Below, piece after piece: positions 15,397 to 23,185 of a DNA stretch of 64,000 nt. Each line of letters begins with the position of its first letter. Position 1 is the stretch's first letter. A program made the position numbers and the translations under genes. The stretch covers positions 124,001 to 188,000 of the forward strand of contig URGJ01000001.1 in the NCBI GenBank assembly GCA_900547445.1. The letters run 5' to 3'. This DNA comes from an uncultured Oscillospiraceae bacterium (GTDB lineage Bacteria > Bacillota > Clostridia > Oscillospirales > Acutalibacteraceae). The notes beneath the pieces were generated by a model, which saw nothing but the letters and a program-made list of their open reading frames with translations, made no database searches and was not told the DNA's origin.

Positions 15397-17238
15397 TTAA
15401 AACTTATCCGTTCTCATGGCCCGCATAGCGTTTAAAACAGCAATCACCGTAACGCCCACGTCAGCGAAAATCGCAAGCCACATTCCCGCAATACCCGCCG
15501 CACCCAAAACAAGCACAATTGCCTTGACGGCAAGGGCAAAAATAATATTTTCCCATACTATTGACATTGTTTTACGGGCAATTTTTACCGCCTCGGGGAG
15601 CTTCGACGGTTTGTCGTCCATAAGGACAACGTCCGCCGCCTCAATCGCCGCGTCGCTGCCCATACCGCCCATAGCTATACCTATGTCCGCACGCGCAAGT
15701 ACGGGTGCGTCGTTGATTCCGTCCCCAACAAAAGCGAGGGGCATTTTTTGGTTTAACAGCTTTTCGACGGCGTTTACCTTGCCGTCGGGCAGTAGTTCCG
15801 CGCAAACCTCGTCAAGCCCTAATTCTTTGCCTACCGCCTCGCCTATTTCCTTTCGATCGCCCGTAAGCATTACCGTCTTTGTTATTCCGAGGGCTTTAAG
15901 CTCGGCAACAGCCGTTTTGGAATCGGGCTTTAGCTCGTCGGAGATCACAATATGTCCGTAATAATTTTTGCCCTCCGAAATATGAATTACCGTTCCCGAT
16001 ATATGGCAGTCGTGTGGGTTAGCGCCCGCAAGCTCCATAAGCTTACCGTTTCCTGCAAAAATGTCTCTGCCGTCTATTACCGCCTCGACGCCCATTCCCG
16101 CGTGCTCGGTGACTCTGCCTATCCGCGCGCGGTCGATATGCCCCTTGTGCGCGGCGATTATAGACTCGGCAATCGGGTGGTTTGAATAGCTTTCAGCCGC
16201 CGCCGCAACGTCAAGCAGCTCCGCCTCGCTCATACTTTCGGGGTGAACTGCGGTCACCTTGAAAACGCCCTTTGTAAGGGTTCCCGTTTTGTCAAAGACC
16301 ACCGTGCCGACCTTAGCTAACACCTCGGTGTAGTTAGCGCCCTTTATAAGAATACCGCGCTTTGACGCACCGCCTATGCCACCGAAAAAGGAAAGCGGCA
16401 CCGAAATTACAAGCGCGCAGGGGCAGGAAACGACAAGAAAAATTAGCGCGCGCTGAAGCCACTGTATCCAGCCACCGCCCGATATAAGCGGCGGTAAAAC
16501 CGCCAAAAGCACCGCCGCCGCAACAACGCAAGGGGTGTAATACCGCGCAAATCGTGTGATAAAATTCTCGGTTTTTGCCTTTTTGGAGGAGGAGTTTTCA
16601 ACCAAATCAAGAATTTTCGCAACGGTGCTGTCGCGGTAAACGCTCTCGGTCTTGACCGTAATCACGCCGTTTAAATTGACAGAACCGCTTACCACCCTGT
16701 CACCCGCCGAAATGTCGCGCGGTAGGCTCTCACCCGTCAGCGCCGCCGTGTTTACGGAAGTCTTGCCCTCCAATACAATTCCGTCAAGCGGGATTTTCTC
16801 GCCTGCCCTTATTATAACGGTTTCGCCCTTCTTTACCTCCTCGGGCGAGACCTTAAGCTCTTCGCCGTTTCTTAAAACTACCGCGCTGTCGGGACGAATA
16901 TCCATTAACGCGGCAATGCTTTTCCGGCTTTTGCCGACCGCGATGCTCTGAAACAGCTCGCCTACCTGATAAAAGAGCATTACCGCCGCCGCCTCGACAT
17001 AGTCTCCGAGCGCAAACGCGCCGACCGTTGCAATCGACATTAAAAAGTTTTCGTCAAACACCTGTCCGTGGGCGATATTCCGCGCCGCGTTCCACAAAAC
17101 ATCCCACCCGACGATAAGGTAGGGTAAAAGATATAAAACCGTCTTGATTTTCTCGTTTACAGGCAAAAGAACAATGACCCCCAGCGACGCGGCGGCAATT
17201 ATTATTCTTGCAAGCCTTTTTTTATGCTTACGGCTCAT
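15397..17238 (-). CDS. P1B-type heavy-metal translocating ATPase (Zn/Cd/Pb exporter)
   Basis: 613 residues. ATP-driven metal efflux pump. Motifs: TGE at 168-170 (actuator), CPC at 272-274 in the transport helix, DKTGT at 316-320 (phosphorylated Asp), an HP motif (HPIAES) and GDGINDAP. The last helix contains FADVG, the Asp-x-Gly feature of P1B-2 zinc/cadmium/lead pumps. The usual N-terminal HMA domain is missing; the protein starts straight at a basic stretch and the first helix. A separate HMA protein is encoded immediately upstream, with an ArsR repressor before it. Ion preference is inferred. Confidence 0.92.
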   Translation of the reverse strand: MSRKHKKRLARIIIAAASLGVIVLLPVNEKIKTVLYLLPYLIVGWDVLWNAARNIAHGQVFDENFLMSIATVGAFALGDYVEAAAVMLFYQVGELFQSIAVGKSRKSIAALMDIRPDSAVVLRNGEELKVSPEEVKKGETVIIRAGEKIPLDGIVLEGKTSVNTAALTGESLPRDISAGDRVVSGSVNLNGVITVKTESVYRDSTVAKILDLVENSSSKKAKTENFITRFARYYTPCVVAAAVLLAVLPPLISGGGWIQWLQRALIFLVVSCPCALVISVPLSFFGGIGGASKRGILIKGANYTEVLAKVGTVVFDKTGTLTKGVFKVTAVHPESMSEAELLDVAAAAESYSNHPIAESIIAAHKGHIDRARIGRVTEHAGMGVEAVIDGRDIFAGNGKLMELAGANPHDCHISGTVIHISEGKNYYGHIVISDELKPDSKTAVAELKALGITKTVMLTGDRKEIGEAVGKELGLDEVCAELLPDGKVNAVEKLLNQKMPLAFVGDGINDAPVLARADIGIAMGGMGSDAAIEAADVVLMDDKPSKLPEAVKIARKTMSIVWENIIFALAVKAIVLVLGAAGIAGMWLAIFADVGVTVIAVLNAMRAMRTDKF

Positions 17239-17250
17239 AAAAAGCGCTCC

Positions 17251-17469
17251 TTAATATTTAATACGGCAGTCGGGCTCAATTTTTTTGCAGACCTTCGCCG
17301 CTTTTTTCATAATCGCGTCAAACTCGCTGTCTTCAGCTTCAACCGTCAGTTTCTGGGTAAGAAAATTTATGTCGGCATAGCTTACTCCCTCAATTTTTCT
17401 TATACCCTCCGCCATTTTTGCGGCGCAGTTGGCGCAGTCTAAATCTTCAAGCTCAAATGTTTTCCTCAT
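17251..17469 (-). CDS. Stand-alone heavy-metal-associated (HMA) domain protein
   Basis: 72 residues from ATG 17469, with AAAGGAAG 8-14 nt upstream. Overlaps the end of the ArsR gene by 17 bp. A ferredoxin-like HMA fold with LDCANCAAKM (CxxC) and the KIEGVSYADINFLTQKLTVEA strand pattern. It supplies in trans the metal-binding domain that most P1B ATPases carry at their N-terminus, and lies 12 bp upstream of the pump gene. It may act as a metallochaperone or regulatory domain for the pump. A longer in-frame start at 17502 lacks a site of its own. Confidence 0.85.
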   Translation of the reverse strand: MRKTFELEDLDCANCAAKMAEGIRKIEGVSYADINFLTQKLTVEAEDSEFDAIMKKAAKVCKKIEPDCRIKY

Positions 17470-17809
17470 TTTCGTTCTTCCTTTCCTCGATAAGGTGGTC
17501 AAAGCCCTGACCGATTATTGTTCTTACATGGTTATCCGCCAGAAAATAGTAAATCGTTTTTCCGTCGCGGCGGCAGTCTACAAGCTTGCTTTCTTTCAGC
17601 ACCCTAAGCTGATGAGAAATCGCCGATTGGGTCATTCCGAGTAATTCCGCAATGGCGCAGACGCACATTTCCGACTCAAAAAGAGAAAATAGTATTCTCA
17701 TACGCGTTGTGTCGCCGAAAAGCTTGAACAAATCCGCCAAATCGCATAATAGTTCCTCGGTGGGAAGCTCATTTTTGACAGCACTTAATATTGCTTCGTG
17801 GTTATGCAT
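17453..17809 (-). CDS. ArsR/SmtB-family metal-responsive repressor
   Basis: 118 residues. A winged-helix repressor: LADLFKLFGDTTRMRILFSLFESEMCVCAIAELL, then TQSAISHQLRVLKESKLV as recognition helix. The C-V-C in ESEMCVCAIAELL is the alpha-3 (CadC/ArsR-type) metal site region. The C-terminal helix DNHVRTIIGQGFDHLIEE resembles the alpha-5 zinc site (D/H..H) of CzrA/SmtB, so it may sense Zn or Cd. It heads the operon with HMA and the P1B pump, behind three copies of a palindromic operator. Confidence 0.92.
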   Translation of the reverse strand: MHNHEAILSAVKNELPTEELLCDLADLFKLFGDTTRMRILFSLFESEMCVCAIAELLGMTQSAISHQLRVLKESKLVDCRRDGKTIYYFLADNHVRTIIGQGFDHLIEERKNENEENI

Positions 17810-17822
17810 ATTTTAACCTTCA

Positions 17823-17872
17823 TTCATATGAATTATTATTCATATGATACACCGTTCATATGAATTTGTCAA
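17823..17872 (-). promoter_or_regulatory. Promoter with three phased TTCATATGA(A) operators
   Basis: Minus strand TTGACA (17872-17867), 17 bp, TATCAT (17849-17844). Palindromes TTCATATGAA at 17823-17832 and 17855-17864, and TTCATATGAT at 17839-17848, start exactly 16 bp apart, lying after the start site, over the -10 and in the spacer. The spacing and sequence fit ArsR/SmtB operators. Confidence 0.85.
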
Positions 17873-17904
17873 GTTATTATTTAAAAAATAAAAAAATCGC
17901 CCAT

Positions 17905-18399
17905 TTACGGGCGAAATGTATATTCCTTTATAATTTTCCATTCCTCGCAAAGCCTTGTAACGCTCCAAGCGGCGTTTGCGGGGCTGGTCGAGGGCAGGCA
18001 AACCGCTTTTTTACCGATCAGCGGCTCGGTATAGCGGATATAATACTTTTCCGCCGTTCTGCCATTCACAAAAATTGCCTTAATATTACTGTCGGCTAAA
18101 ATCTTGCTTATATCATTTAGAACAACTTTTTTGATGCTCGAATCAGACGAGCCTGTTATCTCGCACTCTGCGATAACGTCCCAAAGCGCCAAGCGGTTAT
18201 TTAAAATAAGATGTTTCTTATTTTCTATAGTGCTTGGAAATTCGCATTCAAAAATATTTGCGATGACCTGCCAAAACCTGTTTTGCGGGTGACCGTAGAA
18301 AAACGCCTGCTCTCTTGATTTTACCGACGGAAAGCTACCTAAAATAAGCACCCGAGAGTCTTTATTATAGAGGGGAGGTATAGTGTGAAGCTGTTTCAT
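17905..18399 (-). CDS. DNA-deoxyinosine (hypoxanthine-DNA) glycosylase
   Basis: 164 residues. UDG-superfamily family 6 protein that removes deaminated adenine (hypoxanthine) from DNA. Motif A is LILGSFPSVKSRE, with FFYGHPQNRFWQV and NNRLALWDVI next. Motif B is LPSTSPANA, as in HDG proteins. Length is right for the family. Its ATG directly follows the znuB stop (TAAATG), so it is the last gene of the zinc-uptake operon, an unexpected partner. Terminator not obvious; it faces the divergent regulatory region of the ArsR operon. Confidence 0.88.
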   Translation of the reverse strand: MKQLHTIPPLYNKDSRVLILGSFPSVKSREQAFFYGHPQNRFWQVIANIFECEFPSTIENKKHLILNNRLALWDVIAECEITGSSDSSIKKVVLNDISKILADSNIKAIFVNGRTAEKYYIRYTEPLIGKKAVCLPSTSPANAAWSVTRLCEEWKIIKEYTFRP

Positions 18400-19245
18400 T
18401 TATCTGCCCCTTACCGCGCCTATTATACTGCAAAGTAAGAACGCAAGCATATCCACCGCAACCACGGTAGAGCCGACAGGCGTTCCCGCGAGGATTGAAA
18501 AAAGTATTCCCGAGGCGGCGCAGAAAACCGAAATAGCCCCCGAAAAAATCACAACGGGACGGAAGCTTTTAAATATTCTCATTGCCGACAGCGCGGGGAA
18601 AATAACCAGCGCCGAAATAAGCAAAGAACCGACCAAATTCATCGCAAGCACTATTACGACCGCTGTGATAACCGCTATCAGAAGGTTGTATGTTCCCGCC
18701 CTTACGCCTGTCGCCCGTGCAAAGCCTTCGTCAAAGGTGACGGCGAATATTTTATTGTAAAAAAGAATAAATATTACTGTCACAACCGCCGACAGCGCCG
18801 CACATAGCCAAACCTCGCCCCTTGAGAGTGTGAGAATAGAGGTTGAGCCGAAAAGGGTACTGCAAACATCCCCCGAAACATTGGAGGAGGTTGAAAAGAC
18901 ATTCATAACAAGGTAGCCTATTGCCAAAGCGCCTACCGAAATCATGGCTATCGCGGCGTCACCCTTGATTTTCGCGTTTTTGCCGGTTTTAAGGAGAAGT
19001 ACCGCGCTTATAACCGTTATGGGAAGCACTATTATCATATTGTTTGAAATTCCTAAGGCGGAGGCTATCGCCAGCGCGCCGAATGCGACATGGGAAAGCC
19101 CGTCCCCTATAAAGGAAAACCGCTTTAACACAAGAGTCACCCCAAGGAGCGAGGAGCAAAGGGCAATAAGCACCCCCGCTATCATAGCATAGCGTACAAA
19201 GGGGTACTGGAAATAGTGGGCGATTTGCGCAATAATCCCGCTCAT
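18400..19245 (-). CDS. znuB: Zinc ABC transporter permease
   Basis: 281 residues, ABC-3 family, with eight or nine hydrophobic segments and the conserved DGLSHVAFGALAIA segment in the first third. Partner of the ATPase and binding protein encoded upstream; imports Zn2+ (Mn2+ possible for this family). Start ATG overlaps the znuC stop (4 bp, ATGA). Specificity is assigned from the ZnuA type and the adjoining zinc efflux genes. Confidence 0.92.
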   Translation of the reverse strand: MSGIIAQIAHYFQYPFVRYAMIAGVLIALCSSLLGVTLVLKRFSFIGDGLSHVAFGALAIASALGISNNMIIVLPITVISAVLLLKTGKNAKIKGDAAIAMISVGALAIGYLVMNVFSTSSNVSGDVCSTLFGSTSILTLSRGEVWLCAALSAVVTVIFILFYNKIFAVTFDEGFARATGVRAGTYNLLIAVITAVVIVLAMNLVGSLLISALVIFPALSAMRIFKSFRPVVIFSGAISVFCAASGILFSILAGTPVGSTVVAVDMLAFLLCSIIGAVRGR

Positions 19246-19925
19246 ATGCCGTTTTCCTCCCTGTATTTCAAATATTCCGCCTTAGTGCCGAAGAAAATTT
19301 CTTTTCCTATCTGCAAAATGTGGGTGGCGTATTTAAGCGCCGCGTCCATATCGTGGGAAATCATAATTACGGTTATGCCCTCTTTATTAAGGGATTCGAT
19401 TGTGGCGTACATTTCCGCCGTAACAGCAGGGTCAAGGCCTGAAACAGGCTCATCGAGTAATAGCATTTTTTCGGTGGCGCACAGGGCGCGGGCAAGCAAG
19501 ACCCGTTGCTGCTGACCGCCCGAAAGCTCGCGGTAGCAACGCCCCGAAAGGTCGGAAATCCCCATTTTTTTAAGGCTTTCTCTCGCCCTGTCCTTTTGCG
19601 CCTTTGTATAAAAGGGCATAAGTCCGCTGTGACCCAAATTGCCCGACAGCACAATCTCCCATACAGAGGCGGGAAAGTCGCGCTGTACCTCGGTCTGTTG
19701 GGGCAGGTAGCCGATTTCGGAGGGCTTTAAGCCGTCTCCTGTCTCGATTTTGCCCGAAATAGGGGGATTAAGGTGCAAAACCGTCTTCATAAGGGTGGTT
19801 TTGCCCGAACCGTTTTCCCCGACTATGCAAAGGTAGTCCCCGCTGTTTACCGTGAAATTTAGGTTATCTACAACCGTTTTGCCCTCATAGCCGAGCTTTA
19901 AATTACAAGCTTTAAGAAGAGCCAT
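19242..19925 (-). CDS. znuC: Zinc ABC transporter ATP-binding protein
   Basis: 227 residues. The nucleotide-binding subunit energising the ZnuB channel: Walker A GENGSGKTT (residues about 37-45), Q-loop YLPQQ, signature LSGGQQQR, Walker B LLLDEP, switch His in MISHDMD. It sits 2 bp downstream of znuA and overlaps znuB. Confidence 0.94.
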   Translation of the reverse strand: MALLKACNLKLGYEGKTVVDNLNFTVNSGDYLCIVGENGSGKTTLMKTVLHLNPPISGKIETGDGLKPSEIGYLPQQTEVQRDFPASVWEIVLSGNLGHSGLMPFYTKAQKDRARESLKKMGISDLSGRCYRELSGGQQQRVLLARALCATEKMLLLDEPVSGLDPAVTAEMYATIESLNKEGITVIMISHDMDAALKYATHILQIGKEIFFGTKAEYLKYREENGI

Positions 19926-19927
19926 TG

Positions 19928-20896
19928 TTATTCTCCTAATGCCTTTTTAAGGGTTTCAAGATTTTTTTCCATTACCGAAAGGTAGGTCGTGCCGTTCATT
20001 GCGTCCTTAATACCTACCGACTGCATACTGTCAAGCACCAGTATTTGCTGATTTTTTTCTTTAGTATTGGCAATCACCGTTTCGGCAATTTTTGTCGCCG
20101 CGGTCTCGGTTTTGAGAATGTATTTAAGCCCTAATTCATCGGTTTTTGCGCTTAAAAACGCCACGGTTTCAAAGCTTGCCTCGGTTTCGGCAGAACAGCC
20201 CGGGAACGCCGCGTAATAGGAAAGCCCGTAATCCTCGGTCAAATATCTGAAGGGGAAACGGTCGGCAAAAAGCAGGGTTTTGTTCTGGGCTTTGCTTACC
20301 GCCTTTTCGTATTCGCCGTCAAAGGCGTTTAGCTTTTCGGTATAATTTCGGGCGTTTTCTTTATAAAAGTCGGCGTTTTCGGGGTCTTTTTCGGCTAACA
20401 AATCGGCAATAGCGCCCGAAAAAAGCACGGCGTTTTTAAGGGAGAGCCAAACATGCTCGTCATACTCGGTTTCCTCTTCGCCCTGTTCGTGCTCTTCTTG
20501 CATACCCTCGGTATGCTCCTCTTCCTTTAAAGAGTCGCCCAAAAGGGAGGTTAAATTAATAAGTGTACGTTTTTCGTTTTGGTACTGCTTTACCGTCTCG
20601 TCAACCCATTTATCCGATTCGCCGCCGACATATATTAAAATATCACATTCAGCGATTTTAACCATATCCGCCGCCGAGGGCTGAAAGCTGTGCATATCCG
20701 TGCCGCCCTCGGTAAGCCATATTATTTCTGCTTTGTCGCCCGCTATTTCCCTTGTCCAGTCATAAATCGGGAAGACCGTGCAGACAACCTTGATTTTTCC
20801 GCTTTCCGCCGTTTTTATGTCAGCACAGGCGCAAAGGCTAAGCAAAATTAAAACCGCCGAGAATATCGGCAAAATGCGTTTAATGCTTTTTTTCAC
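19928..20896 (-). CDS. znuA: Zinc ABC transporter substrate-binding lipoprotein
   Basis: About 322 residues from GTG 20896. The signal sequence has a KKSIKR start, a hydrophobic core, and LCAC as lipobox, so it is anchored outside the membrane. The cluster A-I binding-protein fold is shown by VCTVFPIYDWTREIAGD and DMHSFQPSAADM. An acidic, His-containing loop (EEEHTEGMQEEHEQGEEETEYDEH) is typical of zinc-specific members. In-frame ATGs at 20914 and 20971 lie, respectively, without a ribosome site and inside the promoter, so they are not used. First gene of the znuACB operon. Confidence 0.9.
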   Translation of the reverse strand: MKKSIKRILPIFSAVLILLSLCACADIKTAESGKIKVVCTVFPIYDWTREIAGDKAEIIWLTEGGTDMHSFQPSAADMVKIAECDILIYVGGESDKWVDETVKQYQNEKRTLINLTSLLGDSLKEEEHTEGMQEEHEQGEEETEYDEHVWLSLKNAVLFSGAIADLLAEKDPENADFYKENARNYTEKLNAFDGEYEKAVSKAQNKTLLFADRFPFRYLTEDYGLSYYAAFPGCSAETEASFETVAFLSAKTDELGLKYILKTETAATKIAETVIANTKEKNQQILVLDSMQSVGIKDAMNGTTYLSVMEKNLETLKKALGE

Positions 20897-20919
20897 AGTA
20901 GTATTTCCAATCATTTTTA

Positions 20920-20971
20920 AATTTGCAAATCGTTCGCAAATTAGTATACCCCAATTAACCTCTATTGTCAA
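20920..20971 (-). promoter_or_regulatory. znu operon promoter with AATTTGC-N9-GCAAATT dyad
   Basis: Minus strand TTGACA (20971-20966), 17 bp, TATACT (20948-20943). A perfect 7-bp dyad, AATTTGC (20920-20926) and GCAAATT (20936-20942), covers the start site, with AAATCG in its centre reminding of the Bacillus Zur box. Probable zinc-responsive operator; the regulator is not in the window. Confidence 0.7.
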
Positions 20972-20993
20972 CCGAGAATGATAAATTTTTTAG

Positions 20994-21022
20994 TTGAATA
21001 CTCTCGTTGTTTGGTATATAAT
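20994..21022 (+). promoter_or_regulatory. Promoter of the CPBP gene
   Basis: TTGAAT (20994-20999), 17 bp, TATAAT (21017-21022). Start predicted near 21029; divergent from the znu promoter. Confidence 0.75.
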
Positions 21023-21049
21023 TTAAAAAAACAATTAGAAGGAATGCAT

Positions 21050-21847
21050 GTGAAGAATTTAATCGTAAATATATATAAAACGCTTTTCTTTTTCGATTTG
21101 GCGATAGTTGTCGCCTATTATATACCCGATATCAAAACCGAAAACTCCGCGCTTTTAAGCCTTTGGCGTGAAGGGGTATTTCTCGGCGTTATGCTGGCGT
21201 TCACCCTCTTTTTTATAAAGGCGGTAGAGAAAAACAGGCTTCGTGTGTTTAATTTCAAAAACAAGCTGAGACACTATTCGCTGGGGCTTATCACTGCGGC
21301 AATACCTTTGGGCATTACCGTTTTAATCCTTTGGCTTTTCAAAGCACTTAAGCTTAACGGGGCTCAAAAAACAAGCGGAATCGTCTTTTGGCTTATCGCG
21401 CTTTTGTTTGAAGCCGCCGCAAACGAGCTGTTATTAAGAGGCTATCTGTTTAAGCTTTACAGAAGGTATTACAGCCTGCCTGTCGTAACCTCGGTAATTA
21501 CGGTTTTGTTTATCTCGCTTAACATAAATGTTTTTTCACACGGGATAATATACGCCCTTAATATGCTGCTTACAAATATTATCCTTTGCCTTTTGGCGGA
21601 GTATTCCTACTCTCTGTTAGCGCCTATAACCGCGCGGTTTTTCTATAATTTAATAAGCGGATTTCTGCTTGGAAGTTACACGGTTTCGGCGGAATATCCC
21701 GCTGTTATAAACACCCTTTGGAGCGGGAACAGGTATTTTGCGGGCGGAGATATGAAGCTTGAGGGAAGCCTTATACTGCTTGCGGTGAATATTGCGCTGT
21801 GCGCCTTCTTTACCGTAAGGCTTAAAAAGCGTAAAAAAACTACTTAA
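21050..21847 (+). CDS. CPBP-family (CAAX protease/bacteriocin-processing-like) membrane protein
   Basis: About 265 residues, chosen from GTG 21050 with AGAAGGA 6 nt upstream; the ATG at 21044 touches that site and upstream in-frame starts lie in the promoter. Seven or so hydrophobic helices. The CPBP motif region reads EAAANELLLRGYLF: the usual E-E-x3-R is here N-E-L-L-L-R, so the first catalytic Glu is replaced. The later catalytic His motif is not obvious, although FSHGIIYALN may be it. Could be a degenerate or non-proteolytic member. Role unknown. Its end overlaps the convergent CapA gene by 8 bp. Confidence 0.7.
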   Translation: MKNLIVNIYKTLFFFDLAIVVAYYIPDIKTENSALLSLWREGVFLGVMLAFTLFFIKAVEKNRLRVFNFKNKLRHYSLGLITAAIPLGITVLILWLFKALKLNGAQKTSGIVFWLIALLFEAAANELLLRGYLFKLYRRYYSLPVVTSVITVLFISLNINVFSHGIIYALNMLLTNIILCLLAEYSYSLLAPITARFFYNLISGFLLGSYTVSAEYPAVINTLWSGNRYFAGGDMKLEGSLILLAVNIALCAFFTVRLKKRKKTT

Positions 21848-23174
21848 AGGTTATTTCACAGCCTATCGCCTGCTGACATTCGGTAAGCCCTGCGGCTACT
21901 ATAGCCTTGGTTCTCTCAAAGGATTTAGCTGCCTTTGCCGCAGCGGCGGAGTCAAGCGAGTATTTTTGACTGCCGTCTTCCGCGCTCTCAAGGGGATATA
22001 CCGTGTATTGGTAGCCGCTCCCGCCCTTATATTTGTTTACCCAGGTCGGTATAAGGTCAAGACTGTTCAAAGTAACGCCGTCCTTGGCCTTTTTAAGGGT
22101 AAAGCTGAAGAGCACGCCGTCCTCGGTGTGACCTGTAGGACAGCTGTCCATAATCTCCTGACGCTGATTTGAAACGCAGTTGCCCATAGAGTAAATACAT
22201 ACCGTGGTGCTTTCGCCGTCTTCGGAACGGATAAGCTCCACAGGCTCAATAACATGCGGATGACTTCCGATTATCATATTAACCCCGAGGTTTGAAAGCT
22301 TTTGTGCGATTGTTTTCTGCCATGTATCGGGGCTTAATTTATATTCGTTGCCCCAATGCATATAGAAAACGATATAATCCGCGCCACCCGATTTCATTTC
22401 ATTTATCATATTGGCTGAAGTGGCATAAAACTCATCTATGCGGTCATATGAAAAGCTGTTTATTAAATCGTTCGCCTCCCCCGCTATTATCGCGCCGTTA
22501 AGGTACTTTCTGCCCGCGGTTTTGCCCGAGGTTTCATAGGTGAAATTCGCAAAGCCTATCTTAATTCCGTTAATCTCCTTTACGGCATAGGCTGGGTCAT
22601 CGGTGGTTTCCCTTGTGCCGATAAATTCAATACCACGTTGCTTTAAGACCTGAGCGGTGCGCTTTAAGCCGTAAAGCCCTGTATCGTAGGCATGGTTGTT
22701 GGCGGTAATCAGGAAATTAAGCCCCGATGCCTTTATTGTATCGGCAAGACTGTCGGGTGTGTTGAAGACGGGATAGCCGCTGTAGCTACCCGATTCGGTT
22801 CCGCCGAAGGTGACCTCTAAATTCGCAACCGCTAAATCAGCCGCCTTGAAATATGGGGCGGTCTCCTTGAAAAAGGCGCTGAAATCATACTCGCCCGAGG
22901 AGGTTTTAGCCCCTGTAAGCTGGGTTGAATGTACCATAATATCGCCTGTGCTTATTACTGTGGCGTAGGTTTCGGGTACGGCTTCGCTTGAAGCGGCAGA
23001 GGAGATGTTTTTATTGTCGGAGGGCGTGTCCTTGTCCTTATCAGAGCCTTTGATAAGCGCGTTTACCGAAAAGGCTATAAGCGCAATTACGGCGATAAGC
23101 ACCGCCGCCGAGCAGGTTAAAAATATTCTTCTTTTGATTATCGCCTTTTGTCTTTTTGTTCTTTTTTTCGACAT
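21840..23174 (-). CDS. CapA-family (PGA_cap) metallophosphoesterase-like protein
   Basis: 444 residues from ATG 23174, with GGAGG upstream. A Lys/Arg-rich start and one transmembrane anchor (residues about 20-42), an Asp/Ser-rich linker, then the PGA_cap domain: STGDIMVHSTQL, NLEVTFGG, ITANNHAYD, FYMHWGNEY, and GSHPHVIEP, the metallophosphatase-type His/Asp motifs. Family members take part in poly-gamma-glutamate capsule synthesis or other surface functions. No capBC genes are nearby, so the poly-gamma-glutamate role is not supported. The stop of the DUF554 gene overlaps its ribosome site. Confidence 0.88.
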   Translation of the reverse strand: MSKKRTKRQKAIIKRRIFLTCSAAVLIAVIALIAFSVNALIKGSDKDKDTPSDNKNISSAASSEAVPETYATVISTGDIMVHSTQLTGAKTSSGEYDFSAFFKETAPYFKAADLAVANLEVTFGGTESGSYSGYPVFNTPDSLADTIKASGLNFLITANNHAYDTGLYGLKRTAQVLKQRGIEFIGTRETTDDPAYAVKEINGIKIGFANFTYETSGKTAGRKYLNGAIIAGEANDLINSFSYDRIDEFYATSANMINEMKSGGADYIVFYMHWGNEYKLSPDTWQKTIAQKLSNLGVNMIIGSHPHVIEPVELIRSEDGESTTVCIYSMGNCVSNQRQEIMDSCPTGHTEDGVLFSFTLKKAKDGVTLNSLDLIPTWVNKYKGGSGYQYTVYPLESAEDGSQKYSLDSAAAAKAAKSFERTKAIVAAGLTECQQAIGCEITFK

Positions 23175-23185
23175 TTTTGACCTCC

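Noticed and set aside
20914..20971. Earlier starts for znuA
   Set aside because: They would translate promoter and operator DNA and add residues before the signal peptide.
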